The position numbers and the translations under genes are program-made. From Narthecium ossifragum (lineage: Eukaryota; Streptophyta; Magnoliopsida; Dioscoreales; Nartheciaceae): DNA of 64,000 nt. Positions 11,903 through 20,853 of the stretch are shown piece by piece. The number at the start of each line of letters is the position of its first letter. Position 1 is the stretch's first letter. The notes under the pieces are model-generated. The model was not told where the DNA came from and ran no database searches. It saw only the letters and a program-made list of their open reading frames with translations. The DNA lies in assembly GCA_963920575.1 (NCBI GenBank), contig OY986975.1, positions 1,568,650-1,632,649 on the forward strand. Direction: 5' to 3'.

Positions 11903-11916
11903 TACCGATAGACTAG
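11903..11916. repeat. Target site duplication of LINE 1 (5' side)
   Basis: Exact copy of the 14-bp sequence at 9547-9560. Confidence 0.93.
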
Positions 11917-13349
11917 ATTAATCTATGGTTATTTCACTACCGATTGGAGACATGCTACATGACTATATACACAAATCACGACCCATGTTCTTTTACTCTT
12001 TTACTATTCAAGGGTTTTCTAATAGCCGGAATTTGGATATCCATCATTTTGCTTGCCTAACTCACCCCGACTGTCGCGCCCCGACCAGCGTAGGCCCAAC
12101 CGGGCCGGGCGACGCGAAGCGGAACCTAACCTATTGCGGAAATTTTGGCGATGTTTCCCTCTAATCGTAGTGGTTACCCTAACAGATCATATCATCCTGT
12201 ATTGACACAAATTACAAACTCAAGGACTGAAACCGATATAATATTATAGATCCTCAAACAGGGAAATTATACATTTATCACTCCCGTAGGAGATTATCTA
12301 TAACAAAAAAGGTGTAAAGCTGGAAGATCGCCACCTCTCAAGCACCGCCAGACGCCGCCACGCCACCAAACACCGGCCCGATAGGGGCGACCGAAGAAGA
12401 GCTAGCACCAACACTTGCAAAACGCAGCCAGGGTAGGAGTGAGCACTAAGCTCAGCAGGGACACTACACTACGACGCTCACAAGGGAGGGAACACAACAG
12501 TGTCGCCCTCGAGCAAGACTTGGGTGTGCAGCAAGGGTCCCATAACCCTTTGCCGATGTCCCTAGGCATATCCAACCATGGTCACCCCAAGGGACTGGGC
12601 CCATCCTGGATACACCTAGTGCGGGCAGGAACAGACACTGCCTGGGTGGGACCCCTCCGAAGGCCCCCAAGGACAAGAACCGACACCGGTTGCACCCACA
12701 ACATCTGGCTCGAGGCCGACATGACCTCTAAACATCGAACAACATGTATTCAGGTCAAACTAACCCTATCATCGAAAACGACTGAATACTACAAATCGAG
12801 TCCTGGACCAAGCTACCCGCAACGGTCCTAGAGCTAGATCCGGGCTACCCGAAAACCCCGGATAGGCAACGCCCTACACAGATGCAACTAGTGCACAACA
12901 CAATGCATGTATGAACATGCGCAGGATAAAGCAGATTAACATGCAACAGTATGTGATGATATACAATAGCAAGGTCTGGGCACGGCACCCTGCCGGCCCG
13001 GGGTGGTGAACAGATAAATAAGGTATAGGGACTGCTGCAGTGGTACCCCCACCAACTGCCAGCAGTCCACCACAGAACATGCACCGGGAAGCAGCCCCGC
13101 AAACAACAGCTCACATATATAACAGATAAAGCCCTCGGCGGACGCCAGCATGCAAGGCTAGGGAAAGCTGTAGGGCTACTCGCCCGTTTATTCTAAACAT
13201 CCCGGGAGTCATCACTTCCCCGGTTCACCACTGCCCCTATTATAGGGCTAACATGCTTAAACGTATATACCAGGTATAAAGCGATAAGAAAGACCGACAT
13301 ACCAAGCCCCGCGGGCAAAAACCATGAAAAACCCTCTCTGCTACTGAAG

Positions 13350-13632
13350 GATCGATCCTTCCCAACGAAAGGATCGATCTTTTAAGTAACAGTGAGCAGA
13401 AGATCGATTCTTCCTCCCAGGAAGATCGATCTTTCTCGAGACAGAGGGCACCCTTCGTGTCGCACAAAAAAAGATCGATCTTCCTCCCAGGAAGATCGAT
13501 CTTCTTCGCGACGAAGGGTAGCCTTGCTACCCAAGAATCGGGATCGATCTTCTCCAAGTAGGAGATAGATCCTTCATCGGGCGTAGCATGACCAACCCAG
13601 AGAGATCGATCCTCCCTCAAGAAGGATCGATC
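13350..13632. repeat. Paired-palindrome array, five GATCGATC pairs (solo LTR)
   Basis: First and second palindromes of the pairs start at 13350/13372, 13402/13424, 13473/13494, 13542/13564 and 13604/13625. Start-to-start spacing is 22, 22, 21, 22 and 21 bp. Single-base variants occur (GATCGATT at 13402, GATAGATC at 13564). Distances between pairs vary from 52 to 71 bp. Confidence 0.88.
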
Positions 13633-13970
13633 TCGATGGGTTCTCCGGCGTCCTTCCGGCGAGAAATATCGCCGGAAGAGACATCCAAACTCAACCAAAC
13701 TCTGGGATCTGATAGATCAAGATCCCACGAGTCCAAAACCGGTGAAAACACGAGGAACAAACATGCATATCAAGAGATCTAAGTAAAAGAACACAATCAA
13801 ACCGGAAACTCCAAAAACCCAGAATAAAAGTAGGTAAGAATCCCTATCGGAGAAAAAGCAGCTTAGATCCAAGCAGCTAGGCCTTGGATCGTCCTCAGAT
13901 GCCTTCAAAAATCGCGAGATCTGGGCTCAAATCTCTGGATTTCAAAAGGGATTCAAGGAAGAAGATCTCG

Positions 13971-13982
13971 TCTGCTTTATAG
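13971..13982 (-). promoter_or_regulatory. TATA-like box of the solo LTR
   Basis: The minus strand reads CTATAAAGCAGA. It lies just downstream (minus-strand sense) of the palindrome pairs at 14005-14102, the nearest being 22 bp away. Confidence 0.45.
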
Positions 13983-14004
13983 ACAAACGAACCGACTTAT
14001 GAAT

Positions 14005-14102
14005 GATCGATCCTTCCCTAGACAAGAATCGATCCTTCATGACGATCACACTTGACTTTCTGGCACGAAGAAGATCGATCTCTTAGCCAGAGAGGATCGA
14101 TC
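14005..14102. repeat. Two further GATCGATC pairs next to the LTR TATA box
   Basis: Pairs start at 14005/14027 (second copy AATCGATC) and 14073/14095, both 22 bp start to start. They lie immediately upstream of the minus-strand TATA-like box at 13971-13982. Confidence 0.88.
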
Positions 14103-14303
14103 CTTTTTGTGCTGAAAACTAAACTTAGACAAGAACTCAAGTCTAAGTCCGGATCTTTCGATCCCGGGTCGCACTAACCGTTCTAACCAAACATTACCAC
14201 AAATACGGTCAGTGTGTGCACACGCGGGTGTGAAATAAGCCGACAAGGCGCCTTGCGGTCTACGACGAACCAAAAGAATAGAGGGACGGGTCCTCACACC
14301 GAC

Positions 14304-15766
14304 ATAGATGTGAATCCGTCATGCGACTATCCTCATCCTCCCAACTTACTAATGGCTCTTCCGAGTCAGTCACTTGAGTCCGAAGAAGGCGATCGGAAGG
14401 TATATGAAGTGAAGGTATATGAAGTGACGGGTGAAACGTACGCCAGATCGTCGCGGTGCAGGGGTGACAAAGAATCGTTCGAAAAGGGTCCGGCACATGA
14501 ATCGGGATACGACGTCAGGAAGTGGCGGACCAACCAGTATGGGCGCTGTCCCGTCTACAATCATCCTGAAGGAAAGGAAGGGACCATAAGACCAGTAATG
14601 TTCAGCTCCCATTCTACACTTTTTTTCATGGAAAAAACTCTTCAAACATCACAATTAGTCCTCCAATATCTCATAACCTCATAAGAACCGATAAACTCTT
14701 ACTTAGTGCACATTTTTTTAATTTTCTGCATCGTAAACCACTTTAGATTATTCGCATATATAGGAAAGCGACAACAAACACGTATGGGTGACACTACATG
14801 AGATAAACCATGAAAAAAATCACCAAATGCATGACTTTATCATCAATTCCTTGTACAACATCTTCATGTTTGTCATCCTTTTTGGTTCATATTCTGCAAT
14901 AACTTCTCTGACCCTAATTTATAATATCACCATAAGTGATCAAAGATTGGTTATTAATTAGTTACAGCTAATAAGGTATATGTCACCAGTAAAACCTGCT
15001 ATATCATTTTCTCTTCAGCTCATCAATTGGTTATTAATTAGTTGCAGCTAATAAATTATATGTTTTTTAAGTAAAACCTGCTAAATGTTTTTTAACAGCT
15101 AGCCTTGAGTATAGTTCAAGTTTTTACAACATTCCTTAATTACATCAAGTTGGACAGAGAATTCAAAAAAAAAAAAATCTTTCTCCTCCCTATCTCCATT
15201 GTGAACCTCTCCAAGTTTAAATCCAAAAGGAAAACCATTAGGTCTTCACAGAAGATTAAAATTATATAATAGAATATTCCCAAAATATAAGAAGCCCAAC
15301 TAACAAAAGATTCAAACACACTACAAGCTTAAATAAGAAAATATTTAAGGAGTGAGCAAGCATAATATTGTATCCACAGCCAAATAAGAAAATATTCCTA
15401 CTTGCAATTAACTTGCAAGAATTAGTACAAATCTTGAAGCTAAACTTGAACAGATAATGCCAAATAAGAAGATTAAGAAAATTCACGGGAATCAGCATTT
15501 CGAGAAGATTAAGACCAAAAGAGAATTTGTAATAATATGTAAAAGTTTGCTCATCTCAGGCGACATATATAGAATTGTAGTAATAGAGAGACAGGGAGGG
15601 GTTTGCATGAGAGGAGAGATGTATAGGGGGTTTTACTCAAGTTCTGACGAGTAGTACGGCTTTTGCACAAAAGTTTACTAAGGTAGCAGTAAATAGCTGG
15701 TCGCAGCCGAGTGGAGCTGTAATAGCGTCTAGGCAAGTTTCCTGTATCATCCTTCAAAAACTCAAA
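14304..15766. other. Non-coding stretch with a 77-bp duplication
   Basis: No gene is supported. 'attggttattaattagtt' occurs near 14,947 and again near 15,024, each followed by 'cagctaata' and then 'gtaaaacctgcta', so a 77-bp unit is duplicated in tandem. The rest is AT-rich text without recognisable ends. Confidence 0.5.
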
Positions 15767-16105
15767 GGTGTCGTTTGGTTGCGAGATAAGTAATTTCGAG
15801 ATTGGAGAGGATAGGAATTGGTATGTTGGGATAAGTAGTGAGATATATGTGGTATTTGGTTGAAAAGTAGTGATAAAGTAGTAATGTTTGGTTAAAAAGT
15901 AGGGATAAAGTTGATTTGATTGGTTGAAAAGTAGGGATAATAAAGTAATGATTGGTTGAAAAATGAAAAAAGTAGCGATAAAGTTGATGCGATTGGTTGA
16001 AAAGAAGAGAAAAAGTAGGGATTAGAGGGTGTTTTGGCTGCAATACCGGGATAAACTGGGCTTAAACCGGGATAATGATTCCTTATTTCCGAACCAAACG
16101 AGGCC
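15767..16105. mobile_element. MITE-like element, ~340 bp, with internal tandem repeats
   Basis: The left end ggtgtcgtttggtt (15767) and the right end aaccaaacgaggcc (to 16105) are imperfect inverted repeats. AAAG is present at 15764-15767 and 16106-16109, but the duplication length is ambiguous. Inside, 'ttggttgaaaagtaggga' is repeated four to five times with variation at about 25-45-bp spacing. Superfamily not assigned. Confidence 0.6.
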
Positions 16106-16116
16106 AAAGGGTTATT

Positions 16117-16119
<3 letters not shown>

Positions 16120-16197
<78 letters not shown>
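16120..16197. repeat. (AT)n microsatellite, about 39 units
   Basis: Uninterrupted alternating A and T directly beside the MITE-like element. It produces a spurious Tyr-Ile open frame on the minus strand. Confidence 0.97.
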
Positions 16198-16199
<2 letters not shown>

Positions 16200-16579
16200 A
16201 CCTTATAAGGAGCAATAACGGTTAAACCTGCATTAATTCATATCCCCTAAGTTTCTTTATATATATTCCCTAAGTTTGCTTTATATAAACCTGCATTAAT
16301 TCAAATCAACCTAAGTTCTATTAATATTATCTTATGCTAAGACTTATATATTATTTTATATACCCTAAGTTAGACTTATAATATTTTTATATTTTATTAG
16401 CTATGTTTTATGGTGGCAGTGAACAAAAAGCTACGACCAACCTTCGAACCCTGGATCATCTACGGGTCAACACAGCCGTCTAACCAGACAAACTACAAGG
16501 AGTTTGTTAAAATTTTATATTAGTAATAACTAAAAACTGTGCCAGGGGCACATGTGAGTACTAGTATATATATATAACT

Positions 16580-16912
16580 GAAATCTGACATATTACATAT
16601 TTAGGTATGCAAACAACCGTTTAAAGTCCAAATGCTGTATAAAGTCCATATTCCACATATAAGTTTGAAATATGACATATTACATATTTAGGCCTATAAA
16701 TACCGTTTAAAGTCCAAGTGCAGTTAAAATGTTGTATGTTTAAAGTCCAAATTAACTCTCCCAATGGTAGACAAGGGCAAAGAGGACATTTCACATGTCT
16801 CCGTTAAGGCCGTTAGACATAGTCCCTCTAGATTCGAAGGGAAGTAACTCCATGAACACATTTGGACTTTAAACGGTGTTCATAAGTCTAAATATGTAAT
16901 ACGTAAGATTTC
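16580..16912. mobile_element. Foldback MITE-like element, ~330 bp
   Basis: Arm 16580-16634 and the inverse of 16860-16912 share 'gtttaaagtccaaatg', 'tacatattta' and 'gaaatct' in order. A third partial copy of the arm, in direct orientation, lies at about 16667-16722 ('acatattacatatttagg', then 'ccgtttaaagtccaa'). No coding capacity and no clear target duplication. Confidence 0.6.
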
Positions 16913-17445
16913 AAACCAATATATGTAATTTTGTATATTTTTAGGCCTGCGTATGTAAATAACCCAATCTCAAATTGCTGGAGAGTCCTAAATTCAAGTT
17001 AGTAGACTAAGCAAGGTATTAATTGATTGCAAAAAGAATCCAAGCCCATGTCTTTCTTGTATCAGTTATATATAGCACATAATCAGCACCGGCATTTTAC
17101 TATTTGTAGGTGGATTCTAATCCGCTCAACAGTTATAAAGTGGTATTGATGTGTGAAAATTAAGTTTGTTTTTGTCATTGAAATTAAAAAAACCCCACAG
17201 AACCCTCACGGGAAAAAACCACGGGTCCACTGCAGGACCAGACGAAATCAATCCACGAAAAACAAAAGTACCGTTTACACAAGTTAACACGACTCACTGT
17301 ACTGACTCCACAGATACACGCCATCGTCCTCATACTTGCTCGACTCCTCGAATCACGGTCCGCAACTCCGCTTTTCTTGATTAATCGTCTCCACTTGGTT
17401 ATACTCGTCGACTCACTCAGTCTGACGAATACCTTTCATCTGCAT

Positions 17446-17760
17446 TCACCTCCACTCTCACCTCACAGCCACCTCTCTCTTCTTCTCTCTCCTCTTTCTT
17501 TTCTTCCTTAGCCGTATCTCTCTCTTTCTTCTCTCTCTTCTATCTCTTTTTCTCCCTCAGCCGGTCTCTTTTTTCTCTCTTTTCTCTCTCAGCCGGTCTC
17601 TTTCCTCCCTCAGCCGGCCTTCTCTCTCTCTTCTCTCTCTTCTCTCTCTTCTCTCTTTCCTCCCTAAGCCGGCCTCTCTCTCTCCCTGTTCTTTTCTCTC
17701 CTCTCTATCTTTTCCTCTACGGTCAACGCCACTCTTCTCTGCTCTCCTCTCAAATCTTTT
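17446..17760. repeat. CT-rich low-complexity tract
   Basis: About 300 bp of tctctctt/cttt text broken by several 'cctcagccgg' or 'cctaagccgg' copies. CT-rich leaders are common in plant 5' regions, and a GC-rich stretch with short open frames follows (17,850-18,084). That stretch is cut by the retrotransposon at 18085, so any gene here was disrupted. I do not recognise the encoded text. Confidence 0.6.
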
Positions 17761-18079
17761 CCTCTTCCACAACCGGTCAACATCTCTCGAATCTTTTCAT
17801 GTTCCACACAACCGGTTAACATCTCTCTCTTCTCTCTCTTTTCACCCTCACATGGCCGTACCTCACCTCTCTCTCTCTGTCTTTCCGTGGCAGCCGAGAG
17901 AGTTGTCAAACAGGCTCGTCTTCTCCAACAGCTCCGGCGCGCGCCCCCACTACGCATCACCGCCTCCTGCCTCCCCATCCCCATCCAGTCCCAGATTCGG
18001 ATACTGGAGATCCTTCCGACCCGTCTCCGGCCATCCTTCGACCCATCTCCGGCCATCCTCCGACCAGATCCGGCAGCTG

Positions 18080-18084
18080 TTCGT
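18080..18084. repeat. TTCGT target duplication (left) of the Athila-like element
   Basis: TTCGT at 18080-18084 is repeated at 29265-29269, immediately outside the two LTRs. Confidence 0.93.
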
Positions 18085-18253
18085 TGATAAGACGTGAAAA
18101 GTGCATAAATCACCCTTTTAACTTGGCCTTATTAGTCTCCGAGCAAGGCCTTACTGATGGATTTTACCCTATTACAGGTACAAGTGCCCTCAACGAGAAT
18201 TGGATCAAGTTCCGAGCTTAAACGATGTCATTCGGGCCAGTTTTTATGAAGAA

Positions 18254-18551
18254 GATCGATCCTGTATTGATGAAGGATCGATCCTTTGAAGTGCTTTAAG
18301 AAGGAGCCAATCAGGACAACAAGGATCGATCCTATGGCATGAGAGGATCGATCATTTTTGCGCATTTTCTCAGTGACAGAACGCAAGTTCTGAAGGATCG
18401 ATCTTCACCCTGGGAAGGATCGATCTTCATCGAGGCGCAGCCAGAATTCAAGAAGAAAAGATCGATCCTTTCCTATAGGAGGATCGATCCTTCACGGGAC
18501 CAGCGATCACACGAAGCGAATGATCGATCCTTCACCCTATGAGGATCGATC
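18254..18551. repeat. Paired-palindrome array in the 5' LTR, five pairs
   Basis: GATCGATC starts at 18254/18276, 18324/18346, 18396/18418, 18460/18482 and 18522/18544. All five pairs have exactly 22-bp start-to-start spacing, while distances between pairs vary (70, 72, 64 and 62 bp). The array ends 63 bp before the TATA box. Confidence 0.95.
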
Positions 18552-18613
18552 CTTTGGTGCCAGCCGAGCAAAATCAATGGCCCAGATCTAATCCGAGTGG
18601 GGAGGCTTGTTTA

Positions 18614-18623
18614 CTATAAATAG
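18614..18623 (+). promoter_or_regulatory. TATA box of the 5' LTR
   Basis: CTATAAATAG, the best TATA match in the LTR, is placed just downstream of the paired-palindrome array. U3-R organisation is inferred from it. Confidence 0.7.
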
Positions 18624-19666
18624 ACCCCTTAGGGGTGATTTGAGGGAATCTTCTCTTAGTTTTCTCCAGCCCTTCTAGGTTTCTTACCCAATTGAGAGGA
18701 GGACTTCTTGGAGGGAATCCATGGGAGGGGAGCTTCATCAACCTCCATCCATGGATCCAACCAAGATGAGTAGCTAACTTCCTATCTCTTGGGATTTCCA
18801 TGTAGTTGTAGGATTCTTTTGTAGTTTTCTTAGGGTTTTGATGTGTAATCTTTAGGGATTGATCTATTGTATGGTTTTGAGCATTATTTCTCTATCTTTG
18901 TACATGGATTTCATATGTTGAATGGATGAATGCCTTCCTTTGGTATGAGTTAGGACTTGTGCATGATAGGTGTTTATTGTTATGCCCCAATGAGTTGGAT
19001 GTGCTAGAAACACATCCAATGACATTGGGAGGATTACTAGCCCTAGATTAGAGATTAGGGATGCTAGAACCATCCCTATCTCTCTAATCAAAGGATCCAT
19101 TCTATCTTTCTCTTGCATTGGATTCGAGGTGCTAGAACCATCTCGATCCAATGCCCGACTCCATGCAATATCTTTTTCTTGCGACGAATCGATCTTAATC
19201 GAAGGTTCGTTAGCGACGATAGAAGCTAATCACTCATTCGTCGACTTTGTGAATGTGATTATTTCCGGCGGATGATCCTAACCCGACTTCCGTTGAGCGA
19301 TAAGTGAGGCTAATCACCCGCTTGTCGACTTCTTGATTTCGATCGTCCCGACTGGATTACACACCTCAATTCCTTAGGAGGCTACATTAGAACCTACAAT
19401 GAAATGGAGATCCCAAGACCTCTCTATATTAGTTTTATCTCTCTTCCCTTAGTTAATTACTTTAATAGTCATTAATCCAAAACCCAAATCATTTTAGCTA
19501 GTTGTTTGGAGTTATCTATCGAGTACGTTAGACAATTCTCATTTCCCTGCGGATCGACCCGGACTCCCACTAGCTATGTAGTAGTTAGTAGGATTCGGTA
19601 TAAATTGTAATCTTTGACGCCCTAGTCACTTTTAACGACGAGTGGTTTGGGTCCCGTCAAAGATTT

Positions 19667-19684
19667 TGGCGCCGTTGCCGGGGA
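19667..19684 (+). promoter_or_regulatory. Primer binding site, tRNA-Asp
   Basis: TGGCGCCGTTGCCGGGGA lies 7 nt after the LTR. It is the full 18-nt complement of the 3' end of plant tRNA-Asp(GUC) including CCA. This primer is characteristic of Athila/Tat-type Ty3/gypsy elements. Confidence 0.93.
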
Positions 19685-19920
19685 TTTGTGATTTGAATTT
19701 CTTACTTGATAAATTCCTTCATTCAATTAGATTGCTTTATTTTCTTTTATTACAAAATACCAAAAATAGAACGTTGCTTATATTGTATATCTTTTTGTGG
19801 TTGTAGGTGAAGCTTCCGAGCGGCGAAACGACTCATCTACGGGCGAAGATACAAAGTTCTTGGACCAGCCCACTGTAATGTATCTCTTACCTTGTATGGT
19901 CCAAGTTCTTATATGTGTGA

Positions 19921-20850
19921 ATGAGTGTGCATGAGGATTCGGATTCCGATTTAGATATCACCTTGCAAGAATTCCTAGATTCTAGGACATCTTCAAGCAT
20001 ACCCTTGCATAAGGACCTCCCACTTCCTAAAGTCATGGATGCTCCCAACCCGGACCCCAATCCCAATGCCAATCCCATTCCGGACCGTAGGAGTATGAGG
20101 GATTATTATGTCCCTACTACTTTTGCACCTACATCGGGCATACAACAACCCGTTGTTCAAGCCGCACACTATGAGTTTAAGCCTCAATTCCTTCAATTCC
20201 TTCCAAACTTTCACGGCTTGAGTAATGAGGACCCTTACTATCACTTAGAAGACTTCCTCGAAAAGAGTTCCACGGTTAAAATTCCAAACTTTACCGAGGA
20301 TGCAATGAAATTAAAGTTGTTCTCATTTACCTTGAAGGGCAAAGCCAAGCATTGGTTAGGATCCCTTGAGCCCCAAACGATCACTACATGGGACCAATTA
20401 CAAAGTGCTTTTCTAGAAAAGTTCTTTCCTATCGCTAAGACTCATGAAATGAGGATCCAAATTGCGACCTTTCGTCAAGAAGATGACGAACCTTTTCATG
20501 ACGCTTGGGATAGGTTTAAAGAGCTTCTTAGGAAATGCCCACACCATCAAATCCCTAAATGGTCTCTTGTTGATTATTTTTACAATGGCCTTAGAATACG
20601 TCATCAACAAGACGTAGACACCGCTTGTGGAGGGGTGTTCATGACAAATCCCTACGAGGACTCATGAGTTTTATTTGGAAAGCTTGCCATTAATTTCCAA
20701 AACCATGCCTACACTTCAAGAAATGTTAGGGAGACTTCAAGTGCTAAGGGACAATCCAACCCGAGAGGATTTTTAGAGTTATCCGAAGCTACCCGTGTTT
20801 CACAACAAATCGATACTCTAAGTAGGAAAGTTGATCAAGATCTTGCTCAT
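19921..20850 (+). pseudogene. Athila-type gag, interrupted by a TGA
   Basis: The ATG at 19921 opens a 248-residue frame. After an acidic, proline- and asparagine-rich N-terminus it has a retrotransposon gag domain: FLPNFHGLSNEDPYYHLEDF at about residues 92-111, LKLFSFTLKGKAKHWL at about 130-145, and LEKFFP. The frame stops at TGA 20665-20667, then stays open in the same frame into the protease polypeptide. For about a dozen codons around the stop, the +1 frame gives the better gag text (HEFYLESL). This suggests two nearly compensating small indels rather than programmed readthrough. The missing bridge would break gag in this copy. Confidence 0.82.
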
Positions 20851-20853
20851 TCT

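Larger units (their letters stand above)
12072..14298 (-). mobile_element. Solo LTR of a Ty3/gypsy element, 2,227 bp
   Basis: On the minus strand the sequence begins TGTGAGGACCCGTCCC at 14298 and ends GGTCGGGGCGCGACA at 12072. That is the TG...CA layout and the end wording common in plant chromovirus-type LTRs. It is flanked by CCGAC at 12067-12071 and CCGAC at 14299-14303. No internal region accompanies it, so it is a solo LTR left by recombination. A minus-strand TATA-like box is at 13971-13982. Open frames inside it (for example 12415-12831 and 13240-13698) are incidental. Confidence 0.9.
18085..19659 (+). repeat. 5' LTR, 1,575 bp
   Basis: Starts TGATAAGACGTG and ends GGTCCCGTCA. Contains five paired GATCGATC palindromes (18254-18551) and a CTATAAATAG box at 18614-18623. 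Confidence 0.95.

Noticed and set aside
12415..12831. 138-codon plus-strand frame as a gene
   Set aside because: It lies wholly inside a solo LTR with exact target duplication and has no recognisable domain.
13350..13632. GATCGATC repeats as a CRISPR array or Dam-methylation cluster
   Set aside because: The locus is in a plant LTR, repeat units are 8-bp palindromes rather than 25-35-bp repeats, and there are no cas genes. GATC adenine methylation by Dam is bacterial.
13240..13698. Minus-strand open frame of 152 codons with repeated DRS/IDL words
   Set aside because: The repeated words are only the translation of the GATCGATC palindromes inside a solo LTR. No domain and no conserved frame.
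15892..16215. Minus-strand frame with a long Tyr-Ile repeat
   Set aside because: Translation of the (AT)n microsatellite.
20665..20667. Programmed stop readthrough between gag and protease
   Set aside because: Better gag wording continues in the +1 frame around the stop and then returns, which fits two small indels rather than a recoding signal.
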